Notes under the pieces: generated by a model
Database searches by the model: none
What the model was told of the DNA's origin: nothing
What the model saw: the letters and a program-made list of their open reading frames with translations, nothing else
DNA from: Trichinella spiralis
Lineage: Eukaryota > Nematoda > Enoplea > Trichinellida > Trichinellidae
NCBI GenBank assembly: GCA_000181795.3
Contig: CM012954.1
Location: 7,424,281-7,488,280, forward strand
Reading direction: 5' to 3'
DNA length: 64,000 nt
Program-made: the position numbers and the translations under genes
Shown here: positions 52,949 to 64,000 of the stretch, piece after piece
How positions within the stretch are numbered: position 1 is the stretch's first letter
Layout of the letters: each line of letters begins with the position of its first letter

Positions 52949-55900
52949 TTGATCATGCAGAAAAAGGGTGTCATTATAAATAAGAAGGCCAATTTTCCGT
53001 GTGATACGATCACGTTTTGAACAGGCCGACTGTTAGCGGTCAGCGGTCGAGTACAGGAAAACGCTCATTATTGACTAATAAAGCACCATTTCCGTATCAA
53101 TCATTCGGACAATGGTCTTTCAAAGTGCACAATAGCCGACGATTGGATTAAATCAACGATAACAATGACACTGTTATGGTGAGCTTATTAAAAAGGTGAA
53201 AAATCACCAAAAATCCTCTTCAAATCGATCGTTGCACTTTGCCCCCCTCACTCCCTCCCTACCTCTACCTCTTGCTCTGTTCAGCCTTCAACGAATGCAG
53301 ACCTCTGCGCGCGCTTCTTGCTTTACTGGCCATACATTATGTATTACCATATACTGGGGTTAGCATTTCAAAGAAGTAAAACAGAAAAGAAAAAAAAACA
53401 CCTCTTCTATAAAGAAATGATCATCATGAAAAATAAATAAATGTGAAAAAATTCAAAAGTCAGATAACTGTTAATGAAAATCAGGAAAGTACAATGAGAA
53501 TTGCAATTTGCAAGTTCCGCTTTTTATCAATAAAAATGTAATATGAAGAAATTTATTCAGCAAATCATGAAAATATAATAACAGTTGTTGTCATGATTAT
53601 TATACTTCACCAACTTCTTTTCACTGTCAAACAATACATTGCAATTAGTACGTTGTCACAATATCACAATATGAAGTATTTAAAATTTATTTTAAAAAGA
53701 AAACAGTAAGCTAATTTATGCATCTGATGACATTATAATAAGTGGATTGTTTTGTTGCGCAGTGATTAAGATCAAACATTTCATAACAAATGATTTACCG
53801 CGTTGGAAATGCTTAAACAGCTATTTATCAAAGCTTTTCATTTAGCAATCATTTCACTTAAAGATAAAATGTCACATTTCAGTCATACAGACAACAACTT
53901 TTGCTTATATTTTTAGCTTTGAAACTGCTCAAGCAAAAAGAGTTGTGCAATAATATTTTGTTTTTTCTTCAAAAATTATCCTTCAATATATATATATATT
54001 TACGACTGACTACTCATTGTTAAGCAAAAATATGCTTTTATATTTAATAGCTATTTCAAGCCAATTCAAAGTGTAAAAAACCATAAGATAACTAATTAGA
54101 ATGAAAACAACTTTTCATTGAATTAAAGTATCAAGATATTCCCCCTCCCCCTCCATATGAATATTTGGAAATATATTTTTAGAAAAAACACATTCATAAC
54201 TGATGATCAATTATCAATTTATTTTCACTTGAATTATTTTTGATTTTGATTGGAAAAAATACAAAAAAAACCAAATATAAATTTCTCTTCAAAATCTACG
54301 AATGCTGAATTAAAATAAAGTTTCCATTGACAAGAAGATGAATTTGTTAAGTTTGCATTTGTTCAATAATTATACCTGCTAGTTATTGTCAGATGGCATA
54401 CATTTTAGTGCATATTAATAAAGAAATCCTCAACACCTGTTTCTTATTCTTCAACATTCACCGGCAATAGTTGTCCCTTTGAGTTGGGCAATTTTCATTT
54501 GCAAAAGTCTTAACAACGCGGAAAATGTGAAATTGTAAAAATTGCCAAAAAACCTCAGAATGGTGAACAAAAGATTATTGCACAATTTTCACAAGCGTTA
54601 CAAATTGAAAATCCAAAAAGAGAAAAGTCTAATGACTCCGACTGACCTCACAAACTGGATACACTCACAAAGAGGAGTCCTCTTTTCAGGACATTTAACT
54701 GAAATGCTATTTTTAACCTGCAAAATCTATATCTTCACCATCACTTCAAATGGAATGGAAAAATATTACTATTAAAAAATTTATAATACGCGAAAAATTC
54801 CAATTAAAATGACAATGAAATATTACAAGAAAAAAATATCCATATAAGCGTGCAGCTTTCAAATTATATTGCAATTATTTTATTTTCTAAAAGATGTTCT
54901 CTCTCTCCACCAAACAGAATGCATCAGTGTATCTAATAATATATAAAACTTTTTTTTTCTTCAAAATTTCTGATCCCATCATTTAAAATCATCAAAACTG
55001 AGTTTCTATTGATTTTCCTTGAGCTTTTTGTTCCCACATGAAAACGGATAATTACCATTAAGTTTGAAAATTTATAAATAATAACATAAATGCAATCGCG
55101 CAACTGTTTGTGACGTATTTCATGTTCAATAATAGAATATGCAAAAATAAATTGAATAATGAAACATTCAACAAATTTTGAAATTATTCTGACTAGGTAA
55201 AAAATTTAATTTTCTCAATTTAATAAACGAATTTTAAAGTGTTCTTCAAAATTTTAACCATTTCTTTTTATGAAACATGTTCCAATGTCAAAAATGACGT
55301 GCTAATCTTTCTTCATTCGTTGTTATTTTATTTTCTCAGACTTAAGGTTCGGTTAAATCTAACCCAACTGATATACATTCATATATATAATTTCTATAAA
55401 TAATAAAATACGAAAATCAGTTCACCTTCAATATGGCAACTATATATTGACGATTAGTGCAGAAAATGTGAACTCTACTACATATTTTCTCTCCAAGAAA
55501 CCATCCGGATAAAAACACTAACACCTATATTTGAACACTCGAACAGATAAACTTACATTAAAATTAAACAAAATTCATCAGCCAATTTCATCCAGTAACC
55601 AAGCAAATCAATATGCCTATATTAAAAGTGTTTTCCAAATTGTAGGAAAGCTACATGCATACAAAGTAAAGAGATAAAAAAAGATTTCTTTCACTTTATC
55701 ACACATCTGTCTGTGATAAGTAACGTTCTTAAAGTGAAATAAAGAAACACAATTACTACAATAGGAAGAGTCAGCTACAGTGACAATGTGGTAGTTTGAG
55801 TATAGATATTCTCACCGGCTGTGCTTGTCAGTTGGAAAAGAACAAAGAGAGGTTTCAAATGTATGAAAGAAAGATTTAAGCTAGTAGAATTGTGTTCAGA

Positions 55901-56221
55901 GAAGAAGAATGTAGAATATTTCCACCTCAAGGGTTCTACCTGAGATTGTGAGTTTCAGATGAAGCTGACGCAAGTCAGTTTATGCATCGACAACGTGAAT
56001 AATAAATACTTAATAGGTTTGTTTGCAATCGTCCGGTCAGCAGTATATCGCTAGATAAAGAGGCTCAATTCATTTTAATTCTCCTCCCGCTAATTTACCA
56101 TTATTACAACCGAGTCAGCCGATCAATGCAATTGCAACTAGTCAGCTTGTCAATGATTCAAGCGCTGGTCAAAGGGCTCGGCACCTTCCCAAACACTGAA
56201 AGCAACATTTTCAAAAGCATC

Positions 56222-56244
56222 GACAGACAGACAGACAGAGACAG
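56222..56244. repeat. (GACA)n microsatellite
   Basis: About five imperfect tetranucleotide copies. Confidence 0.85.
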
Positions 56245-57902
56245 TTTAAGCTAAACTAAACTAAAATCGACTCGATCACTTGTTGATTGCCACCTTTAAT
56301 GACTGAACAAAAACTGCTCTTCATGAATTGAAAATGCACGCATAAAACACTGCTACGGCTATTTCTCGTTTCTCTCTTTTTCTTTTTTCAGCTTTTCCAC
56401 TTAACTCTCTGGCAGCTATTAATTTTTAATCATTCTCATTGCCCCAACAGCCCGTCATGTATTTGTCAATGTAATTCTTTTAAGCACTGATTACATTATT
56501 ATTTTCCTTTCTCTTATGATGTTCAACATGAATCAATCACCAGTAATTCATTAAATAATATAACATTGCAAATTCATAAAATTTAGATAATTAAAATACA
56601 CGTCTGGCTGTTTGTTCAATAAAACTAATATTGTTCAAAAAAATATTTTTCAAACTTCTACACACATCAATCAATAGAATATAAAAATCACATTCAACAG
56701 AAAATATAATTTCATTTAAATATGCACACTTGTTTGGATTTTATATATAAAACAAATTTTACCAAATCCAAAATCGGATCAATATAAATAAAACAAGTTT
56801 GCATAATCCTGCTTTAAGCATAATTTACCTATTGAGTGACGGCTAATTCAGTGGAAATGCAACGAATTTTCTTATCGGTAAAAGTTAAATTTAATCAGCT
56901 ATGAATTAAGTCATCTTAGCTAAGGTGCAAACGGTGAAAGAACATTGACAATAATATTTTACACTGATATTTTTATTGAAAAACCTTACCTCGTAAACTT
57001 ACGCCTATGCCAATGCAATTAGTTGACTTGAAATATCAAATGAACAAAGAAAGTGAAACATCAAATGACGACATTCATATTTTAATTTTATGAACTGCAA
57101 AAGTCGAATAAATCAAACTGTACCGTTTCAATCAATTTAGCTGAATTTTTACATCTTCAGACAGAAAATCAATTATTTCAAGTGAAATTGCTTAGCAAGA
57201 ACAGTACAAAACCAACAACTCATAGATCATCAATCTATCGTCCATCCAAGTGGATCGAACACATTAGAAAATGGTTGATTTAAATTTCAAAATTGAAACC
57301 CTCTTATCAATGCAATGCTAACACAGAAAGTGCTGATGAAATGGTAGAAGAGTGAATTTGATGTTTTTTTTCCTCAAAAACACCAACATCTAGATTAAAA
57401 TTATGCTTTTATAAAAAGGAACATCATGATCATGATTTTTGATATTCTTCTTATGGTCAAATTGTCTTATCTGAAACTTAAACTAATTCAATCAGCACAA
57501 TGCATTCAGTGTTGTCATCAGGTTGACCAGGGATTCAATGCCAACCGTCTGGCCAATTAATTTCCTTTCCACTCTTGATTAAAATGCACAAATGGATGAT
57601 AATCGCCTGCTCATTGGACCCAAGCGTGCTAGCCTTGTCCAAGCTTAATGGCTTTTCTGATCTAGCGTGAGTCAGAAGCTGACATGCGACATGAGCGAAA
57701 GCATTAAACCGATTGAGAAGAGATCAATGGCCGCCGTTTACCGACTTGACATGCGAACAACCGACATTTGAACACACAACGTCAACTTCAGCATTGTTGG
57801 GCAAGCAAAAATCCAATTAAATCTATTCAACTTGAAGAGCGCTGTTCATGAACCATTTCCGGCTATTACTTCTTCTATTCTACATAACACTGCTTTTGCC
57901 AT

Positions 57903-57938
57903 CACAACAACAACAACAACAACAACAACAACACAACA
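57903..57938. repeat. (CAA)n microsatellite
   Basis: About ten tandem copies with one interruption near the right end. Confidence 0.95.
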
Positions 57939-60163
57939 ATAAAAAAAATCTAGACTTCTTTTGTAATTTCCTGCCCAAAAAATTAGAAACTGACCACCGG
58001 ATAGTTTAAAATAATCACAACTTTTCTTAATATTTAAAAACAAAGATTGATGATACAAATTGCCCATTTACTCCCCAACAGATAAATACTGTCCCAATCA
58101 TTAATGGCAATTATTTTGATTTCATTTCCCATTTCGACAAAACCAAAAACAAAAAGAAATATATATATCTATATACATAGAATAAAAGTTAATCGACATA
58201 GGATGGATGATCAACAGATCACTAATTTCACATGATCAGTTTAATTATTCATTTCAGCATCAACATCAATTTAAAAGGAGTGCAGCTTACAATGTGTCGC
58301 AATTAAACCAAATTAAACACATGGGCATTTTGTTGCAACTCAAAAAATTGAAATTGATTCAATTAATAAAATAAAACAGCTAACAATAAAAAAATGTACA
58401 ATGCCAAGCTATTTTCAAACTTTAACTTTATTTTTTTAACTAAAAATTGACTGCTTTTCTTATTTAAAATTGCACTTGAACATTTGAATAAGCTTGAATA
58501 CTGAAATTAAAAAATACAAATAAATTACCCTATAAAATGCAATTTCAGGTTTGCACCATCAAAAACATTACTACACCAATTGAATTACTATTTCAATAGC
58601 AAAAATTCATGAAGTTCATATTAATGTGCAAAATTTTAAAGTTCAGTTTCTATTTCTCCGCAATAATAAGCAAAAATGCTGGCTGCATCAACAAATACAA
58701 TTTGCAATGCAATCTTACCTGCACTTTTACTACTAGCACATTATTATCAGTACTATAATGAAAAGTATACTGACTTTTTGAAATCTATTAAATTGTAATG
58801 TTTCCACAATCTTTAAAAAAAGAAAACAGCGTCACAACCTCGAATGCACGAAATTGGCCAAGTATACTTACAAATTAGAAATATCACAGCTCTTAACCAT
58901 ATAACAATAAAGATGAAATATCCTTTTCATCCATCAGCAACTAAGCAAATAATAAATCTCAAAACGGCAAAATCTATTTGCCTACAGCCGCGTCATTTGA
59001 TTTAAATTAAAACAAAATGCACTCACTGTGAAATGATATTTGAACACTGTTCAAAACCATTTTTCCGCATCTACAGTTTCCATAGAATCTGGGCAAATTG
59101 AATTTTGAAATAGAAATAAAAAAGCTCGGTTCACCCGTACAATTGAAAAAAAATCACTATCCTTTTGTAGAATGCTATTTTGTTTCAATAAAATAGAAAT
59201 AGTATGCTTGAAAATTCAAATGCCTGAAGGAACGATTTTCAAAAGCACAAGTATTCAAATTTTAGCACCCAGTTCTATTTTTACATATTCAAATGAAAAA
59301 TTGAAAATGTTCAACATTCACATTTACAATAGAATTTATAAGAAAATTTTAATCAAATTCAAATTTGAAGCCATTAATTTCTATTTTTTCACTTCAAATC
59401 AAATCAAATTTAAAATCTCTCTTTTAAATACAGTAAATAAATTGCAAAAATAGAATTGTTCAGAAGCGTCTTTTAAATATGAAATTTTAACGATATTACT
59501 ATTATTAAAATGAGACAAGCAAGCAACCAAATTTGCAATGATCGCTTTCATTACTTAAATAAATATTTACATTGGGGAAGGAAAAAAATTGTGATGTTTT
59601 GATGTCCTAAAAGCAATCATTTAAAACAATAATAATCATAATTTCCTAAATATGGATTTCATTGATAGCACAGATAACTGTGCTTGTTAAGTTCTACACG
59701 CAACCAATATTAAGGGGACATTTGAATTCCCTATGCGAATGGCAAAATTGCAATGTTAAAATGTCCACACGAATGCTGGCAACTTTACAAGTTGATTAAT
59801 GATTTCTAACCGCATACTGGTAAAATATTCATAACATTGCAAATGTAATTTTCTTGACAACAGACTTGAAACAATTTCTATTTTCACAGAACTGAGACCA
59901 ATTTATCAAAAGCAATTAGAAAAAGAAATACACACGTTTATGCATAATAATAATAATATTAAAAGCAAAAGTAGCAAAATGCACATTTCTTTACTGATGT
60001 TATAGAAATCACTGAAACTAATGCAAATTAATTCTGATATTTTTATTAGCTAATTTTTTAACGAAAATAACAAAATTATAGATAAATGCTACAAATAATA
60101 AACTATTCTTCAAATTACACACACACAAATATATATTTATATATACACTGACAAACTGATTGA

Positions 60164-60190
60164 TAATGAATTTCTTTCAGAAATTCATTA
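60164..60190. repeat. Perfect inverted repeat, 12-bp arms
   Basis: TAATGAATTTCT and AGAAATTCATTA are exact reverse complements with a 3-base spacer. The arms hold TAAT and ATTA homeodomain-type cores. Too short for a microRNA precursor. Confidence 0.8.
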
Positions 60191-61320
60191 CATCTATTAC
60201 AATAAATGTGCCTTTTAATAAAATTGCTTAAATAAAATGACCGCTAAAAATAAAAAGCGTCAACATTTTGAAGCCAGTCAATATGCTTAATTAAATGTAC
60301 AGAAAAGACGGTCTATTTTTCTATAATTGAAAAAAATCTCATGAGAGATAGTGATAAAGCAAAAATCTTCCAAATGAACAATTTCAAAAGCATCACCTCA
60401 TCTTGTCTCAAAGGCAGCTTTGATTATCGAATGCAATTTCCATATTCGCCATCATTGTTCAAACGATTTGAAAAATGCACGTGTTATTTTCAAATTCATT
60501 TGTAAAAAGCAAAGCAAATAATGCAAAGCTGATCGCTAATGTTACAAATAATTGTTACGAAATTTCACCCACTTTTGTACTGCAATTCGAAATCGAAATT
60601 CACTTTTGTACTGAATCATACTAGCATAAATATGAGAAATGAACCGTCAAATAACGATGTTATACAATTCTATTTCACAATTAATCTCTATGAAGCTGAA
60701 AAATTAAGAAGAAAATTAAAATATACGCTTACTATTTTGGGAGAATAAGAATGCTGGATTATGGATGACAAACTTCAAATTTAACAACACCAGCTTCTCT
60801 CAGTGCTGCTCAAATTTTAGCTAATGTTTTCATTTAGTATGTTCACCTGCTTTATTTGTCAACATTTATAAAAACGACCCATTTAAAGATTTAAATCTCA
60901 TCTGCGTAACGAAACTACAGCGGAAAAATAAAAATAATATACATTTAGAAAAACGCAATTAATAAGCAGTGATACATTTGAAAAAATATTTATTTTACTG
61001 ATATTTCATTGATATGAAATGGAAATCACACATTTAAAGGCTTAAATAAATAAAATGGCCACATTATTATTCTTTATGTATTTTTCAATGCAAACAATTG
61101 CATAACTGATATTCTTGAAAAAACAGAATTATTAATTACAATAAATTTTGGTTAAGAAATGACTTGAAATAAATAAATTCCACAATTACATCTGTTCTTT
61201 ATTTGACTAACTAATTCAACCTTTACAACTGCAATACTATTTTCTTTGAAGACTTCAACTGAGCACAGTATCATGCTTAACTTGCCAAGCATAGCTAAAC
61301 AAAGTGGTCGACTTTGAAAT

Positions 61321-61357
61321 ACACACACATATATATATCGAGAGAGAGAGAGAGAGG
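61321..61357. repeat. (AC)n-(AT)n-(AG)n compound repeat
   Basis: Three dinucleotide runs in direct succession. Confidence 0.9.
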
Positions 61358-64000
61358 ACATATCAGCTTCTTCTTATTGATAGCATAAAAACTGTACAAA
61401 AAAAGTTCCATAGTGCAAATTTGCATAACATATTTACAAGCAAACAACATATGACCAACTACTTCCTTGGAATTAAAAAGACAACACACATTTAACTATC
61501 AGATAAATGTTTTGCTTCCATTCAAGATAATTAAATAGAAAGCTTGCTTTCATTTAAAAACATATCAATGACAAATTCATTGATGATAATTTAAATTTAA
61601 AAAACATTAGTCAAAAAACAAATTAGTTCATTTATATGATCAGTTTGGTCAACATGATGCCTTTTTCCAAGAGAACTGAAGAGGAAAAGTGATTTCTATT
61701 CATTTCAATGAAACATACAAAATAAAGTGAAAAGAACCAATCAGAAACGCGCGGATCTGCATAATATACAGGCGGCTGCAAATAAAAAGAGCACTTTTAT
61801 CAACGTTACACTTGCATTATTCATCGAATTTGCAGACGCAATATCAACACAGCTGAGAAGCAATTCTATAAAACCATTTCTGATTGTTCAACACAATGCT
61901 ATTTTCAGTTTATAGAAAACTTTTCAAAACTTTAAACAAACCTATCCTCTTCTCGAACAATGGTACATTTCCATTAGTTAAACTTGCACAATTGTCCATT
62001 TAAACATTTAAAGATCCCTTTTGATTAATTAGATATCATTTGCTAGTTATTACACTACCAATGGAAGCAGTAAAATCGATCGAAAAGTCAAGTCTAGTTT
62101 AGCTATTGTGCAAAGCAAGGCACAATGCGTAGGCTTTTTAAGCATGTTTTCTTTATCCAAGTGGTTTCTCTTTTGTTTCGGCAATGTTAAATTCCGTCAC
62201 TCATAGAAAAACGATTATTGATATACCGACATTTGTCAAATATCTTCGACCAACAAACCGACTACTAGTACTGCCAATAATAATTCAACTATTCATACGC
62301 TTTTTACACCAAATCTATCGTAATTATCATCAAGCAGAATTTATTAACAACAATTTTCTATAATGCAAGTCAGTCAGAGAAACGATCATCAAGTTTGGAA
62401 AGAAATTATCTTAAAGTCAGAGATTAGTCAATAATTAAACCATTTTCCGATATCATACAAAGCACTTGTTCAGCAGAGCCAAGCCTACCGTAGGTCAGTC
62501 AGATCATTGATAATTAAACGACGTTAGTGGACAAGTGATCGGATACGGTTTAAATCGATCCACCACTGGTTATAATCGTCCTTGCCCATGAATAAATCTC
62601 ACTGTCACCATCAAAAACTTCAATAACAATTTTCACTAACAGCAACAAGGTTGAATAGACAAATTTCTCAATTTCGATTGATTTAATAAAATATGAACTG
62701 CACTTCTATATTCTCTTGATAAACATTAGTAAAGTTATCATTTAACTGTCTCGTTATAATCATTATTAACATATATGCATATATATATTCATCTACATGC
62801 ATAAAAATAATGCAATACCAAATGAAACTTAATTCATAAATCTTTCATATCATTTTCAACTAATATTATTCATTTTTTCCATCAGTAAAACTCTGTAATT
62901 TTCTAAAGTAAAAAATTACAAGTGTATTGAATAATACTAGCAATACTTTCGTAATTCAAATTCAACAACTAAATCATTAATAAATAAATAATCACCATCA
63001 ACGAAAGCATAAATTCATTGGCAAACATTTCAAATTATATATGCATAAATTCATATACTCTACTAGACTACAAACAATAATAACAGCATAATTTATTGAC
63101 ACTGAACTAATAATATTGGGCATTTTCTTTCTTGGAAATGAAAAAGCTACGTTGAAATCATTCACAAATGAATTATGAACAATTTGTTATTCAGAAGTGA
63201 ATACATAAATGTTTTAAATGAAATTATTTTTCACTGTATCATTTTATTTGAAAAAAATAAAAAAATTAATATGAAATTTTTAGTTTAAAATATGTCTGTC
63301 CTTACGTATTACAATCAATTTAAACATTCATTTCAAATTATTCAACGCAGAAAAATGACTCTCCATCCAATAATCAACAGTATTTTAAATGCTACCTCTC
63401 TTTCTGCTGTATGCATTTTTGTTGCAAAAACAGCTTTATGTTTTAATTATGTTGACTTTGAGATATGTAAAATTTTATCGCTTTATTAATTTTTATTTTC
63501 TGCCTACATTTAACTAGAATAAAATTTAAAATAGCATTACTGTAATTATTGACCTTAATTATCAAAAACAAACATTTTCCACTTGCGCAATGCAAAAAAT
63601 GTGAATACTCAATCAAAAAGCATCACGTGCTGTATAGCTATGTTCAAATTCAAATGTTAAACACATACAAAGCTGAAAGTGATATTTTCTTAAATTTTCC
63701 GTTTCCGTTAAAAAAAATTTCACATAAAAAGAATCAGTTGAACTGAATATTTTTTAGAACTATTTTTAAAGAAAACCCACAAGTTTCCCTTTTACATCCG
63801 GAAATACGAATGGCACAATTTCAATATTACGCGGCAATTTCCGTTGTAGCGATATGAATTTGCATAAAATTGCCAAATCACTGCAACAACTAACAATATA
63901 AGTGAACACAGTCAGCGATAAATTATGTACAACATTACTTAACAAATTCAACAGTTAATGACGACACTGCAAGCACAAACATCCATCCCCAGCCCAAAAT

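Larger units (their letters stand above)
49600..64000. other. 14-kb gene desert beyond BarH gene B
   Basis: No recognisable gene. GC-richer patches occur at about 49600-50350, 50600-50820, 52800-53345, 55780-56290, 57480-57840 and 62040-62600; the sequence between them is AT-rich with simple repeats. The patch at 50610-50981 is open for 123 codons from a TTG, with an overlapping 70-codon frame, but neither has a family signature. A TATA/initiator arrangement at 52909-52948 is described separately. Confidence 0.55.

Overview
The window is animal DNA. It is AT-rich, has very long gene-poor stretches, and holds a few genes whose introns are mostly 47-90 bp. The gene content suggests a nematode: a dromyosuppressin/FMRFamide-receptor-like GPCR, a linked pair of BarH homeobox genes (compare the adjacent ceh-30/ceh-31 pair of C. 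elegans), and compact housekeeping genes. The base composition and the mixed 3' splice sites (TTTAG, TGCAG, TATAG as well as TTTCAG) fit an early-branching, Trichinella-like nematode better than C. elegans. That placement is inference.

Layout. 1-1.6 kb (-): an unidentified chain of splice-flanked short exons, weak. 5.67-6.11 kb (+): a possible small secreted peptide in two exons, weak. 6.3-7.5 kb (-): a one-exon peptide-type GPCR. 7.5-30.6 kb: a desert of simple repeats with occasional more GC-rich patches. 30.6-33.8 kb: a tight cluster of three housekeeping genes, LAMTOR5 (-), DAD1 (+) and ABHD5/CGI-58 (-). I rebuilt LAMTOR5 and ABHD5 exon by exon; their exons are too short to stand out as long open frames. 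34.5-34.9 kb: a compositionally gene-like patch open on both strands, unresolved. 41.9-42.7 kb (+) and 45.9-49.4 kb (-): two convergent BarH-class homeobox genes. 49.4-64 kb: a second desert with several GC-richer patches and one convincing TATA/initiator arrangement.

How the genes relate. The two BarH genes are paralogues. They share an intron at the same homeodomain codon, an amino-terminal FIL/eh1-type repressor motif, the block just after the homeodomain, and an identical 15-bp CCAAT-box word in the same orientation upstream of both. The surrounding gene-poor DNA is what is expected around developmental regulators and probably holds their enhancers (inference). LAMTOR5 (Ragulator, mTORC1 at the lysosome), DAD1 (oligosaccharyltransferase) and ABHD5 (lipid-droplet lipase co-activator) are universal cell-biology genes. 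Their closeness looks like compaction and shows no common pathway. The most notable protein-level oddity is that the ABHD5 homologue has alanine at the nucleophile position of the alpha/beta-hydrolase fold.

I saw no rRNA, tRNA, CRISPR, virus-like element or intact transposon. I found no clearly new multi-gene system; the best leads are the shared BarH promoter word, the ABHD5 pseudo-enzyme, the GPCR with altered core residues and the candidate secreted peptide.
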